Origin: Cyanophora paradoxa
Lineage: Eukaryota; Glaucocystophyceae; Cyanophorales; Cyanophoraceae
Reading direction: 5' to 3'
DNA length: 64,000 nucleotides
Assembly: GCA_004431415.1 (NCBI GenBank)
Contig: QPMI01000044.1
Location: 434,001 to 498,000, forward strand
A program made the translations under genes and the position numbers. The notes beneath the pieces are model-generated. The model was not told the DNA's origin, searched no databases, and saw only the letters and a list, made by a program, of their open reading frames with translations. Shown here one piece after another: positions 12,208-25,780 of the stretch; the stretch's first letter is position 1; every line of letters begins with the position of its first letter.

Positions 12208-14865
12208 TGGCGCCCGCTGCCGGGCTGCGCGGAGGCGGGAGGTGAGCACATGCCCGGCGCACGCGGCCCCGCGCCCCGCGAACGAACCAGGAGGGGCGGA
12301 AGTGCTGCCGCGCCGCGGCGCCTCGACGCCGGAAGGCGCCACGGCGACGGAGGGCCGCCTCTCCGCTACGGCCGCGGCTCCGCCGGACGCGGCGGCTCGC
12401 GGGCGGCCGGGCCGCGGTCCCCGAGAAGGGCTGCGAGGGGGCGCATGACGAGGCGGCGGCGGGGCCGGCGCTGAGCGCGTCGCGCCGCCGGCCGCCTCTC
12501 CACCGCGGCTCCCCGCCGCAGAGACCCTGCATGCGCAGCTGGAGCTGACGCTCGCCTGACGGCGCTGCCCGCGGCTCAAGCGACCATCGATGCTCTTTGC
12601 CGCCTGCTTGCCTGCGTGAAGACAGCTGCGCCCGTGAGCCGCCCGCCCCGCGCCATACGCATCCTCCACGACGTCACAGGCTGCAGGGCTGCAGGCATGG
12701 GAAGCGAGCGGGGTGTGTTAGCTGCCCGGCTGCGCAAACGTTACTGGGCCCGCGTGCGCACAGCACCGTGGCCGCAGTGGCACCGCGAAGTCCCGAAGTC
12801 CTGAAGTCCCGAAGCGTAGGCCGCGCGCGAGCGGGATCTGCGCGGCTGAAGCCTGCAAGCTTATCAGGAGCTCGTGGAAAGCCGGTCGCAACAGCCGCGT
12901 CGAGCGCTGGGTCTGCGCCACTATACGTCACTCGAGAACTCCGGCAACGAGCACAAGCTTTCCGCACCATCGGAAGCTCGCCTCCCGAGCCTACTGGTAC
13001 CAAATCGAGCGCATCTTCCAGGCGCAGACGTCAACAGCTGCAGGCAAGATCGAGAGGGCGCGCTGCCTCAACGCGGTGTACCCCCCTGCCAGTGGCAAAT
13101 TTCCTCTGATCCAGAGGAAATTTTCCTCTGGGCCCCGACAGCGTACCCCCCTCCAGAGGCAAATTTCCTCTGGCACGGCGCCGGCGCACAGGAAAATCTC
13201 CTCTGGGCGATCCGGCATGCATGCCCTCGTAGTACACGCAGCACTAGCTCGCGTGCGACGCTCTCCGCCTTCGCGGAGTGCAGCTGGAGCATCGCAGACG
13301 GTCGCGTTTGGCCGCGTGGACGAGCGAGCGTGAGCGGCCTGCAGCAGCACAGCAGTCGCTCGATCGATCCGCGTGACGGCCTCGCGCTCGCGGGGCGCGC
13401 CGCGGCCGGGCCGGTCGTGTGCGGGGCCGCGGCCGGCCGCGTGGCGGCGGAGTGCAGCGGCACTCCAGTTCGGCTCCTTCGGCCTTCGCCAAGCTTTCAG
13501 CTAAGGCGGGGAGCGCCTCGCGATCGGTGCGGCACGCAACGTCCGCTTTTCCTCTTGCAAGCTGAAGGCATCTGGGCTTACACGAGCGCCCGCCGCGGCG
13601 CAGAACGAGACGCTGCGGGCGGGCTCGAGGATGAACGCTGCCGCGATTGATGCTCCTGATCAGATGAGAAACAAACGCCTGTGAGCGCTTCTCTCGATCT
13701 GGGCTGCGAAAAGCAAAGCCGCGCGCCTCCGAACTCTGACTCAGTGACTTGGGCGCAGCTCGAACGCCCGCGCACGCGCCGAGACGGCGGAAGCGGCGCA
13801 GCGGGCCCGCGGCCCGCAGCTCCTCGGGCGCCCGGGCCCGTGCATTACGGCTCGCACCTGAGCTCATGGCCAGGAGCTTGCCGATCGAGAGAGATCCGGT
13901 GCGGCCGCCCGCCCCGCATGTTTCCCGCCCGAGCGTCCTGCCGATGCCGCCCGCGCAGCCGCCGAGCCGCGCTGTTGCAGACGCGCTTCGCCGCCTGCCT
14001 CCCCCGGGCCCTCGAGCTCCGCGTACGGCTTCCGGCCGCCGGGCCTACTGCACTTCGAGAGCCGCCCGAAGGCACGCGAGGGCTCAGGTGCAGCAGAGCG
14101 CGCTAAAGCTTGCTTCTCGTTCTGAAGATTTGAGAGAACGCGCGCCCATGCTCACTGCTCTTCCCAGGGCGATCCCGTGCAGCTCGGAAGAGCCGGCAAC
14201 ACAGCATCAACGTTAACTAAGCTACGGTGCGCTTGAGCCTCTCGCGGGGCGCTGCGCCCGCCAGATCCGGACCTCACGGCTGTTCCTGATCAGCTGCAGG
14301 GGGCAGCGGCGGCCGGGGAGCTCGAGGGGGGCCGGGCGGCGCAGTGCCGCTGCATGCGCAGTCCAGCGGACATGTTCCTCGTTGTATACGGTCAGGTGCT
14401 AGCGCTGAGCGGTGAAGCGGGGCGGGCCGGGCCGGCTCTGGGAAGAGCCTTGGCGAGGGGCCCCGGGGGCGGGGCGGATCAGGGGGAGGGACCGGGGGGG
14501 GGGGGGGGGGGGGAAGAGAGGGGGCCGGGGCGGATCTGGCCATGGGGGCGGGGCCGGAGGAAGCCCCGAGGAAGCGGGCGGGGGGTCCCGCCCCGGGCGA
14601 GGACGGAGGCAGCGGCCGCCGCGGGTCGCCGTCGCCGTCCGACGGCTGCCGCGGCGATCGCGGCGCGCCCCTCTGATCTGAGGCCCTGAGGCTCAGGCGC
14701 CGACACCGCGGAAGGCGGGCGCGGGGGCGCACCGGAGAGGCTCCCGAGGTCCAGCCTCGGAGGCAGAGGCGGCGCCGGCGCCGGAACCCGCACGGCACGA
14801 ATCGGTCTTCGCCCTGACGTCTCGCCCTGCCTCCCGGAGCCGGCGCCGGCATCGGCCTTGGCGCC
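12208..14865 (+). repeat. Array unit, copy 2 (internally deleted)
   Basis: Lacks two stretches: the roughly 390 bp between tatacggtcag and ctagcgctgagcgg that copies 1, 3, 4 and 5 retain, which is replaced by a direct join at 14397-14402; and about 100-120 bp near 14750 (from cggagaggctcccgaggtcc). Confidence 0.8.
13089..13207. repeat. Palindrome cluster in array unit 2
   Basis: Same arrangement as in unit 1. The first element reads agtggcaaatttcctct, a single-base departure from symmetry. Confidence 0.8.
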
Positions 14866-17800
14866 CGCTGCCGGGCTGCGCGGAGGCGGGAGGTGAGCAC
14901 ATGCCCGGCGCACGCGGCCCCGCGCCCCGCGAACGAACCAGGAGGGGCGGAAGTGCTGCCGCGCCGCGGCGCCTCGACGCCGGAAGGCGCCACGGCGACG
15001 GAGGGCCGCCTCTCCGCTACGGCCGCGGCTCCGCCGGACGCGGCGGCTCGCGGGCGGCCGGGCCGCGGGCCCCGAGAAGGGCGGCGGGGGGGCGCACGAC
15101 GAGGCGGCGGCAGGGCCGGCGCTGAGCGCGTCGCGCCGCCGGCCGCCTCTCCACCGCGGCTCCCCGCCGCAGAGACCCTGCATGCGCAGCTGGAGCTGAC
15201 GCTCGCCTGATGGCCCTGCCCGCGGCTCAAGTGACCATCGATACTCTTTGCCGCCTGCTTGCCTGCGTGAAGACCGCTGCGCCCGTGAGCCGCCCGCCCC
15301 GCGCCATACGCATCCTCCACGACGTCACAGGCTGCAGGGCTGCAGGCATGGGAAGCGAGCGGGGTGTGTTAGCTGCCCGGCTGCGCAAACGTTACTGGGC
15401 CCGCGTGCGCACAGCACCGTGGCCGCAGTGGCACCGCGAAGTCCCGAAGTCCTGAAGTCCCGAAGCGTAGGCCGCGCGCGAGCGGGATCTGCGCGGCTGA
15501 AGCCTGCAAGCTAATCAGGAGCTCGTGGAAAGCCGGTCGCAACAGCCGCGTCGAGCGCTGGGTCTGCGCCACTATACGTCACTCGAGAACTCCGGCAACG
15601 AGCACGAGCTTTCCGCACCATCGGAAGCTCGCCTCCCGAGCCTACTGGTACCAAATCGAGCGCATCTTGCAGGCGCAGACGTCGACAGCTGCAGGCAAGA
15701 TCGAGAGGGCGCGCTGCCTCAACGCGGTGTACCCCCCTGCCAGAGGCAAATTTCCTCTGATCCAGAGGAAATTTTCCTCTGGGCCCCGACAGCGTACCCC
15801 CCTCCAGAGGCAAATTTCCTCTGGCACGGCGCCGGCGCACAGGAAAATCTCCTCTGGGCGATCCGGCATGCATGCTCTCGTAGCACACGCAGCACTAGCT
15901 CGCGTGCGACGCTCTCCGCCTTCGCGGAGTGCAGCTGGAGCATCGCAGACGGTCGCGTTTGGCCGCGTGGACGAGCGAGCGTGAGCGGCCTGCAGCAGCA
16001 CAGCAGTCGCTCGATCGATCCGCGTGACGGCCTCGCGCTCGCGGGGCGCGCCGCGGCCGGGCCGGTCGTGTGCGGGGCCGCGGCCGGCCGCGTGGCGGCG
16101 GAGTGCAGCGGCACTCCAGTTCGGCTCCTTCGGCCTTCGCCAAGCTTTCAGCTAAGGCGGGGAGCGCCTCGCGATCGGTGCGGCACGCAACGTCCGCTTT
16201 TCCTCCTGCAAGCTGAAGGCATCTGGACTTACACGTACACGAGCGCTAGCGCCCGCCGCGGCGCAGAACGAGACGCTGCGGGCGGGCTCGAGGATGAACG
16301 CTGCCGCGATTGATGCTCCTGATCAGATGAGAAACAAACGCCTGTGAGCGCTTCTCTCGATCTGGGCTGCGAAAAGCAAAGCCGCGCGCCTCCGAACTCT
16401 GACTCAGTGAATTGGGCGCAGCTCGAACGCCCGCGCACGCGCCGAGACGGCGGAAGCGGCGCAGCGGGCCCGCGGCCCGCAGCTCCTCGGGCGCCCGGGC
16501 CCGTGCATTACGGCTCGCACCTGAGCTCATGGCCAGGATCCGGAGCTCGCCGATCGAGAGAGATCCGGTGCGGCCGCCCGCCCCGCACGTTTCCCGCCCG
16601 AGCGTCCTGCCGATGCCACCCGCGCAGCCGCCGGGCCGCGCTGTTGCAGACGCGCTTCGCCGCCTGCCTCCCCCGGGCCCTCGAGCTCCGCGTACGGCTT
16701 CCGGCCGCCGGGCCTACAGCACTTCGAGAGCCGCCCGAAGGCACGTGAGGGCTCAGATGCAGCAGAGCGCGCTAAAGCTTGCTTCTCGTTCTGAAGATTT
16801 GAGAGAACGCGCGCCCATGCTCACTGCTCTTCCCAGGGCGATCCCGTGCAGCTCGGAAGAGCCGGCAACACAGCATCAACGTTAACTAAGCTACGGTGCG
16901 CTTGAGCCTCTCGCGAGGCGCTGCGCCCGCCAGATCCGGACCTCACGGCTGTTCCTGATCAGCTGCAGGGGGCAGCGGCGGCCGGGGAGCTCGAGGGGGG
17001 CCGGGCGGCGCAGTGCCGCTGCATGCGCAGTCCAGCGGACATGTTCCTCGTTGTATACGGTCAGAAACACCTAGCTATGTAGCTAGCCCATCCGATTGCT
17101 AAATTCGAGTCAGCGTCAATTCATATGGCTACGGTGGCCGCCCTCTAGCTACCGTGGTTCCATGCCCACCGGTACCTTTCATTTGCTGCGAGGGATCTGC
17201 AGCTGGGCGACGCTGGCCGCAGGGCCCGGCGGGTGCCGAGCCTGCCCCGGCGAGCCAACGCAGCACGCACGCCGCTTCGTGCTGCGGGGCTGACCGATGG
17301 AGGGGCGGGGATGAAGGATGCCATGGTAGAGCGGGTGGGGCGGGGCCGGGCGGGGCGGGGGAAAGCGGGGCCGGCGCGGCGGGGGGAAGCGGGGCCGGAG
17401 GAAGGGAGGGGCCTGGGCGGGGAAGCGGGGCCGGAGGAAGGGAGGGGGCTAGCGCTGAGCGGTGAAGCGGGGCGGGCCGGGCCGGGTTTGGGAAGAGCCT
17501 TGGCGAGGGGCCCCGGGGGCGGGGCGGGTCTGGGGAGGGACCGGGGAGGGGGGGGGGGGGGGGGGCGGGAAGGGAAGGGAAGGGGAAGAGAGAGGGGCCG
17601 GGGCGGATCTGGCCATGGGGCGGGGCCGGAGGAAGGGAGGGGCTGGGAGGGGAAGCGGGGCGGGCCGGGCCGGCTCTGGAAAGAGCCTTGGCGAGGGGCC
17701 CCGGGGGCGGGGCGGATCAGGGGAGGGACCGGGGGAGGGGGGGTGGGGGGGTGGGGGGGGGGGGGGGGAGGCGGGCGGGGGAAGAGAGAGGGGGCCGGGG

Positions 17801-18259
17801 TGGATCTGGCCATGGGGGAGGGGCCGGAGGAAGCCCCGAGGAAGCGGGCGGGGGGTCCCACCCCGGGCGAGGACGGAGGCAGCGGCCGCCGCGGGTCGCC
17901 GTCGCCGTCCGACGGCTGCCGCGGCGATCGCGGCGCGCCCCTCTGATCTGAGGCTCTGAGGCTCAGGCGCCGACACGGCGGAAGGCGGGCGCGGGGGGCG
18001 CACCGGAGAGGCTCCCCAGTGCCGCGGGCGCTGGAGGCCCGCCGGGTGCTGGAAGCGCCGGTGCAGACGCCGAGACCGCTTAGGGCGTGTGAGAGGCAAG
18101 GGTCGTCGGGCGGCCGCCGCTGAGGCGGGCGGGATCAGCGCCCGAAGTCCAGCCTCGGAGGCAGAGGCGGCGCCGGCGCCGGAACCCGCACGGCACGAAT
18201 CGGTCTTCGCCCTGACGTCTCGCCCTGCCTCCCGGAGCCGGCGCCGGCATCGGCCTTGG
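14866..18259 (+). repeat. Array unit, copy 3
   Basis: Full-length unit of 3394 bp, almost identical to copy 4 across the non-minisatellite part, which points to recent duplication or gene conversion. Confidence 0.85.
15740..15858. repeat. Palindrome cluster in array unit 3
   Basis: Agrees with unit 4 throughout. Contains agaggcaaatttcctct twice and agaggaaattttcctct once. Confidence 0.8.
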
Positions 18260-21200
18260 CGCCCGCTGCCGGGCTGCGCGGAGGCGGGAGGTGAGCACAT
18301 GCCCGGCGCACGCGGCCCCGCGCCCCGCGAACGAACCAGGAGGGGCGGAAGTGCTGCCGCGCCGCGGCGCCTCGACGCCGGAAGGCGCCACGGCGACGGA
18401 GGGCCGCCTCTCCGCTACGGCCGCGGCTCCGCCGGACGCGGCGGCTCGCGGGCGGCCGGGCCGCGGGCCCCGAGAAGGGCGGCGGGGGGCGCACGACGAG
18501 GCGGCGGCAGGGCCGGCGCTGAGCGCGTCGCGCCGCCGGCCGCCTCTCCACCGCGGCTCCCGCCGCAGAGACCCTGCATGCGCAGCTGGAGCTGACGCTC
18601 GCCTGATGGCCCTGCCCGCGGCTCAAGTGACCATCGATACTCTTTGCCGCCTGCTTGCCTGCGTGAAGACCGCTGCGCCCGTGAGCCGCCCGCCCCGCGC
18701 CATACGCATCCTCCACGACGTCACAGGCTGCAGGGCTGCAGGCATGGGAAGCGAGCGGGGTGTGTTAGCTGCCCGGCTGCGCAAACGTTACTGGGCCCGC
18801 GTGCGCACAGCACCGTGGCCGCAGTGGCACCGCGAAGTCCCGAAGTCCTGAAGTCCCGAAGCGTAGGCCGCGCGCGAGCGGGATCTGCGCGGCTGAAGCC
18901 TGCAAGCTAATCAGGAGCTCGTGGAAAGCCGGTCGCAACAGCCGCGTCGAGCGCTGGGTCTGCGCCACTATACGTCACTCGAGAACTCCGGCAACGAGCA
19001 CGAGCTTTCCGCACCATCGGAAGCTCGCCTCCCGAGCCTACTGGTACCAAATCGAGCGCATCTTGCAGGCGCAGACGTCGACAGCTGCAGGCAAGATCGA
19101 GAGGGCGCGCTGCCTCAACGCGGTGTACCCCCCTGCCAGAGGCAAATTTCCTCTGATCCAGAGGAAATTTTCCTCTGGGCCCCGACAGCGTACCCCCCTC
19201 CAGAGGCAAATTTCCTCTGGCACGGCGCCGGCGCACAGGAAAATCTCCTCTGGGCGATCCGGCATGCATGCTCTCGTAGAACACGCAGCACTAGCTCGCG
19301 TGCGACGCTCTCCGCCTTCGCGGAGTGCAGCTGGAGCATCGCAGACGGTCGCGTTTGGCCGCGTGGACGAGCGAGCGTGAGCGGCCTGCAGCAGCACAGC
19401 AGTCGCTCGATCGATCCGCGTGACGGCCTCGCGCTCGCGGGGCGCGCCGCGGCCGGGCCGGTCGTGTGCGGGGCCGCGGCCGGCCGCGTGGCGGCGGAGT
19501 GCAGCGGCACTCCAGTTCGGCTCCTTCGGCCTTCGCCAAGCTTTCAGCTAAGGCGGGGAGCGCCTCGCGATCGGTGCGGCACGCAACGTCCGCTTTTCCT
19601 CCTGCAAGCTGAAGGCATCTGGACTTACACGTACACGAGCGCTAGCGCCCGCCGCGGCGCAGAACGAGACGCTGCGGGCGGGCTCGAGGATGAACGCTGC
19701 CGCGATTGATGCTCCTGATCAGATGAGAAACAAACGCCTGTGAGCGCTTCTCTCGATCTGGGCTGCGAAAAGCAAAGCCGCGCGCCTCCGAACTCTGACT
19801 CAGTGACTTGGGCGCAGCTCGAACGCCCGCGCACGCGCCGAGACGGCGGAAGCGGCGCAGCGGGCCCGCGGCCCGCAGCTCCTCGGGCGCCCGGGCCCGT
19901 GCATTACGGCTCGCACCTGAGCTCATGGCCAGGATCCGGAGCTCGCCGATCGAGAGAGATCCGGTGCGGCCGCCCGCCCCGCACGTTTCCCGCCCGAGCG
20001 TCCTGCCGATGCCACCCGCGCAGCCGCCGGGCCGCGCTGTTGCAGACGCGCTTCGCCGCCTGCCTCCCCCGGGCCCTCGAGCTCCGCGTACGGCTTCCGG
20101 CCGCCGGGCCTACAGCACTTCGAGAGCCGCCCGAAGGCACGTGAGGGCTCAGATGCAGCAGAGCGCGCTAAAGCTTGCTTCTCGTTCTGAAGATTTGAGA
20201 GAACGCGCGCCCATGCTCACTGCTCTTCCCAGGGCGATCCCGTGCAGCTCGGAAGAGCCGGCAACACAGCATCAACGTTAACTAAGCTACGGTGCGCTTG
20301 AGCCTCTCGCGGGGCGCTGCGCCCGCCAGATCCGGACCTCACGGCTGTTCCTGATCAGCTGCAGGGGGCAGCGGCGGCCGGGGAGCTCGAGGGGGGCCGG
20401 GCGGCGCAGTGCCGCTGCATGCGCAGTCCAGCGGACATGTTCCTCGTTGTATACGGTCAGAAACACCTAGCTATGTAGCTAGCCCATCCGATTGCTAAAT
20501 TCGAGTCAGCGTCAATTCATATGGCTACGGTGGCCGCCCTCTAGCTACCGTGGTTCCATGCCCACCGGTACCTTTCATTTGCTGCGAGGGATCTGCAGCT
20601 GGGCGACGCTGGCCGCAGGGCCCGGCGGGTGCCGAGCCTGCCCCGGCGAGCCAACGCAGCACGCACGCCGCTTCGTGCTGCGGGGCTGACCGATGGAGGG
20701 GGCGGGGGATGAAGGATGCCATGGTAGAGCGGGTGGGGCGGGGCCGGGCGGGGCGGGGGAAAGCGGGGCCGGCGCGGCGGGGGGAAGCGGGGCCGGAGGA
20801 AGGGAGGGGCCTGGGCGGGGAAGCGGGGCCGGAGGAAGGGAGGGGGCTAGCGCTGAGCGGTGAAGCGGGCGGGCCGGGCCGGGTTTGGGAAGAGCCTTGG
20901 CGAGGGGCCCCGGGGGCGGGGCGGGTCTGGGGAGGGACCGGGGGAGGGGGGGGGGGGGGGGGGCGGGAAGGGGAAGGGAAGGGGAAGAGAGAGGGGGCCG
21001 GGGCGGATCTGGCCATGGGGCGGGGCCGGAGGAAGGGAGGGGCTGGGAGGGGAAGCGGGGCGGGCCGGGCCGGCTCTGGAAAGAGCCTTGGCGAGGGGCC
21101 CCGGGGCGGGGCGGATCAGGGGGAGGGACCGGGGAGGGGGGTGGGGGGGTGGGGGGGGGGGGGGGGAGGCGGGCGGGGAAGAGAGAGGGGGCCGGGGTGG

Positions 21201-21655
21201 ATCTGGCCATGGGGAGGGGCCGGAGGAAGCCCCGAGGAAGCGGGCGGGGGTCCCACCCCGGGCGAGGACGGAGGCAGCGGCCGCCGCGGGTCGCCGTCGC
21301 CGTCCGACGGCTGCCGCGGCGATCGCGGCGCGCCCTCTGATCTGAGGCTCTGAGGCTCAGGCGCCGACACGGCGGAAGGCGGGCGCGGGGGCGCACCGGA
21401 GAGGCTCCCCAGTGCCGCGGGCGCTGGAGGCCCGCCGGGTGCTGGAAGCGCCGGTGCAGACGCCGAGACCGCTTAGGGCGTGTGAGAGGCAAGGGTCGTC
21501 GGGCGGCCGCCGCTGAGGCGGGCGGGATCAGCGCCCGAAGTCCAGCCTCGGAGGCAGAGGCGGCGCCGGCGCCGGAACCCGCACGGCACGAATCGGTCTT
21601 CGCCCTGACGTCTCGCCCTGCCTCCCGGAGCCGGCGCCGGCATCGGCCTTGGCGC
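18260..21655 (+). repeat. Array unit, copy 4
   Basis: Full-length unit of 3396 bp and the closest relative of copy 3. Most differences fall in G-run lengths of the minisatellite (20720-21200). Confidence 0.85.
19136..19254. repeat. Palindrome cluster in array unit 4
   Basis: Agrees with the unit 3 cluster. Confidence 0.8.
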
Positions 21656-24415
21656 CCGCTGCCGGGCTGCGCGGAGGCGGGAGGTGAGCACATGCCCGGC
21701 GCACGCGGCCCCGCGCCCCGCGAACGAACCAGGAGGGGCGGAAGTGCTGCCGCGCCGCGGCGCCTCGACGCCGGAAGGCGCCACGGCGACGGAGGGCCGC
21801 CTCTCCGCTACGGCCGCGGCTCCGCCGGACGCGGCGGCTCGCGGGCGGCCGGGCCGCGGGCCCCGAGAAGGGCGGCGGGGGGGCGCACGACGAGGCGGCG
21901 GCAGGGCCGGCGCTGAGCGCGTCGCGCCGCCGGCCGCCTCTCCACCGCGGCTCCCCGCCGCAGAGACCCTGCATGCGCAGCTGGAGCTGACGCTCGCCTG
22001 ATGGCCCTGCCCGCGGCTCAAGTGACCATCGATGCTCTTTGCCGCCTGCTTGCCTGCGTGAAGACCGCTGCGCCCGTGAGCCGCCCGCCCCGCGCCATAC
22101 GCATCCTCCACGACGTCACAGGCTGCAGGGCTGCAGGCATGGGAAGCGAGCGGGGTGTGTTAGCTGCCCGGCTGCGCAAACGTTACTGGGCCCGCGTGCG
22201 CACAGCACCGTGGCCGCAGTGGCACCGCGAAGTCCCGAAGTCCTGAAGTCCCGAAGCGTAGGCCGCGCGCGAGCGGGATCTGCGCGGCTGAAGCCTGCAA
22301 GCTAATCAGGAGCTCGTGGAAAGCCGGTCGCAACAGCCGCGTCGAGCGCTGGGTCTGCGCCACTATACGTCACTCGAGAACTCCGGCAACGAGCACGAGC
22401 TTTCCGCACCATCGGAAGCTCGCCTCCCGAGCCTACTGGTACCAAATCGAGCGCATCTTGCAGGCGCAGACGTCAACAGCTGCAGGCAAGATCGAGAGGG
22501 CGCGCTGCCTCAACGCGGTGTACCCCCCTGCCAGAGGCAAATTTCCTCTGATCCAGAGGAAATTTTCCTCTGGGCCCCGACAGCGTACCCCCCTCCAGAG
22601 GCAAATTTCCTCTGGCACGGCGCCGGCGCACAGGAAAATCTCCTCTGGGCGATCCGGCATGCATGCCCTCGTAGTACACGCAGCACTAGCTCGCGTGCGA
22701 CGCTCTCCGCCTTCGCGGAGTGCAGCTGGAGCATCGCAGACGGTCGCGTTTGGCCGCGTGAACGAGGCATGAGCGGCCTAGCCTGCAGCAGCATAGCAGT
22801 CGCTCGATCTATCCCGGCGGCCCTCGCGCTCGCGGGGCGCGCCGCGGCCGGCCGCGTGGCGGCGGAGTGCAGCGGCACTCCAGTTCGGCTCCTTCGGCCT
22901 TCGCCAAGCTTTCAGCTAAGGCGGGGAGCGCCTCGCGATCGGTGCGGCACGCAACGTCCGCTTTTCCTCCTGCAAGCTGAAGGCATATGCATCTGGGCTT
23001 ACACGTACACGAGCGCCCGCCGCGGCGCAGAACGAGACGCTGCGGGCGGGCTCGAGGATGAACGCTGCCGCGGATTGATGCTCCTGATCAGCTGAGAAAC
23101 AAACGCCTGTGAGCGCTTCTCTCGATCTGGGCTGCGAAAAGCAAAGCCGCGCGCTCCGAACTCTGACTCAGTGACTTGGGCGCAGCTCGAGCGCCCGCGC
23201 ACGCGCCGAGACGGCGGAAGCGGCGCAGCGGGCCCGCGGCCCGCAGCTCCTCGGGCGCCCGGGCCCGTGCATTACGGCTCGCACCTGAGCTCATGGCCAG
23301 GATCCGGAGCTCGCCGATCGAGAGAGATCCGGTGCGGCCGCCCGCCCCGCATGTTTCCCGCCCGAGCGTCCTGCCGATGCCACCCGCGCAGCCGCCGGGC
23401 CGCGCTGTTGCAGACGCGCTTCGCCGCCTGCCTCCCCCGGGCCCTCGAGCTCCGCGTACGGCTTCCGGCCGCCGGGCCTACAGCACTTCGAGAGCCGCCC
23501 GAAGGCACGTGAGGGCTCAGATGCAGCAGAGCGCCTTAAAGCTTGCTTCTCGTTCCGAAGATTTGAGAGAAGCGCGCGCGCCCATGCTCACTGCTCTTCC
23601 CAGGGCGATCCCGTGCAGCTCGGAAGAGCCGGCAACACAGCATCAACGTTAACTAAGCTACGGTGCGCTTGAGCCTCTCGCGGGGCGCTGCGCCCGCCAG
23701 ATCCGGACCTCACGGCTGTTCCTGATCAGCTGCAGGGGGCAGCGGCGGCCGGGGAGCTCGAGGGGGGCCGGGCGGCGCAGTGCCGCTGCATGCGCAGTCC
23801 AGCGGACATGTTCCTCGTTGTATACGGTCAGAAACACCTAGCTATGTAGCTAGCCCATCCGATTGCTAAATTCGAGTCAGCGTCAATTCATATGGCTACG
23901 GTGGCCGCCCTCTAGCTACCGTGGTTCCATGCCCACCGGTACCTTTCATTTGCTGCGAGGGATCTGCAGCTGGGCGACGCTGGCCGCAGGGCCCGGCGGG
24001 TGCCGAGCCTGCCCCGGCGAGCCAACGCAGCACGCACGCCGCCGCGGCGCTTCGTGCTGCGGGGCTGACCGATGGAGGGGGCGGGGGATGAAGGATGCCA
24101 TGGTAGAGCGGGTGGGGCGGGGCCGGGCGGGGCGGGGAAAGCGGGGCCGGCGCGGCGGGGGAAGCGGGGCCGGAGGAAGGGAGGGGCCTGGGCGGGAAGC
24201 GGGCCGGAGGAAGGGAGGGGCTAGCGCTGAGCGGTGAAGCGGGGCGGGCCGGGCCGGGTTTGGGAAGAGCCTTGGCGAGGGGCCCCGGGGGCGGGGCGGG
24301 TCTGGGGGAGGGACCGGGGAGGGGGGGGGGGGGGGGGGGGCGGGAAGGGGAAGGGAAGGGGAAGAGAGAGGGGGCCGGGGCGGATCTGGCCATGGGGGCG
24401 GGGCCGGAGGAAGGG
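21656..24415 (+). repeat. Array unit, copy 5, cut by the retroelement
   Basis: Colinear with copies 3 and 4 until ggccggaggaaggga at 24415, where the unit is replaced by a T-run and unrelated sequence (the 3' end of the minus-strand retroelement). Confidence 0.85.
22531..22649. repeat. Palindrome cluster in array unit 5
   Basis: Agrees with the unit 3 and 4 clusters. Confidence 0.8.
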
Positions 24416-24610
24416 ATTTTTTTTTTTCAGTAATCCCTAGTGTATTAGGGGACTGGTGCCCCAAGTTGACAAACAGCTAATGCTATCTGCCTACCCTAGG
24501 CCTAGGCCTACAAACACACGACAAGTCTAGCTTACCTCCCCCCTATTGGGTCTCCAGCTAGACTAACCCCGAGGGAATCTCCCTACTGCGAGCCCTACCC
24601 CCTAAGGCCA
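24416..24610 (-). other. 3' end of the retroelement (UTR and A-run)
   Basis: AT-richer non-coding sequence with stop codons in all frames. It ends at a run of about 11 T on the plus strand (24417-24427), read as the poly(A) end of a minus-strand insertion. Confidence 0.6.
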
Positions 24611-25780
24611 CTCTTGCGGCCCTCGGTGGGGCCTCCCCCAGCGGCCGCGCGAGCGCGGCCATTGGGGGGGTGGGGTTGGGGGTGGGGAGCTGGGGCCGGA
24701 GAGTTTATTGGGGCAGGGCCCCGGAGGATTTATTGCGCACCGCCTCTGCGGTGCGAGCGCCGCCGGGCGCGGGCCCCGGGGGAGGGGTTGGGGCCCCCCA
24801 TCCGGCGGCGGGTCCCGCCCTGCAGGCTGCCAGCGGCGTGGCAGCCTGCACCTGCGCGGGCGGGACCGGACCTGGCGCGGGCAGGCAGGCCACGCCCGAG
24901 GGGCCTGCTCTCCTCCAGGAGTGGGCCTCTCAAGCGCGAGCGTGGCGTCAGCCCGGCGCGCGCGGGCAGGGAGTGCACACTTTGGGCTCAGGGTCTGTAG
25001 CCCAGCGGGGAGAGGCCGAAGATGAGGAGGGACTGGATGAGGTCGCCGCGGTGGAGCAGGGGGTGGTACCTTGGGGGCAGAGAAGGGGTACGGGGCTCGG
25101 TGGAGGCGGCGGTGACGGCCCAGGGGTGTAGGCAGAGGGGACATCGGTCTGGGGCGGGAGTGCCTCGGGGTGGAGCTGGCGCGCGCGGGCGGAAAACTCG
25201 AATGGGGCGGTGGTGCGGGGACCGAGGGCGGTGCCGGCGGTGGTGGGGGGCCCGGCGGCGGGGGCGCGGGGCTGGCGGGGCGGGGCCGGTCTTGCGGTTC
25301 GACGGGTGACGGCGGTGTGGGGGGTCAGAGAGGTTCACCGAGGCGGGGGGTCCGGGGGGGGCGGTCCTGTGGATCAGGGGCTGGGACAGCCGGACCTGCA
25401 CGTCGGGCTCCGCGGTCTCCACGTGCAAGAAGATTGTTGCGGGCGGAGGTGAAGCCGGCCGAGTCACGGAGGGCGGCCAGCTCACGCTCGCGGCGCGTGA
25501 GGCGGCGGGGTAGCGGGGCTGGGCTGCGGGAGGGGGAGGAGGCTGGGGGTGTGGGGGGAGGGGCTGGGGGGAAGGGGGGGGAGACGGGGCCGGGGACGGT
25601 GGAGGGGCCGGTCGGGCGGGCGAGGGGAGGGGCCGGGGTGGCGGAGGGTCCGCTGGGGCGGGGCGGCGGGAGTCCGGAGGGGAGGGGGCAGTTGCGAGTC
25701 GGGGCCGGGGAGAACGGGGGAGAGACCGACCGCGGACCGGAAGTAGGATTGGAGGGGGCGCATCGCCACGGTCGTCCCTC
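24610..25780 (-). other. Pro/Arg-rich C-terminal tail of the retroelement
   Basis: Strongly Pro-rich translations in all minus frames, with one CPLC...H-containing stretch at about 25010-25140 that might bind zinc. No domain assigned. Extreme G/C bias makes every frame open, so the end of the protein cannot be fixed. Confidence 0.4.

Noticed and set aside
14893-16313. Open frames of 100-260 codons repeated in the array units
   Set aside because: They are open on both strands and in overlapping frames, rich in Arg/Ala/Pro/Gly, do not keep frame across all copies, and show no domain. High GC explains them.
24610-25780. Separate genes on the plus strand in the G-rich 3' part of the retroelement
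   Set aside because: Gly/Arg-rich translations of G-rich DNA, antisense to the element, without start context, splice signals or domains.
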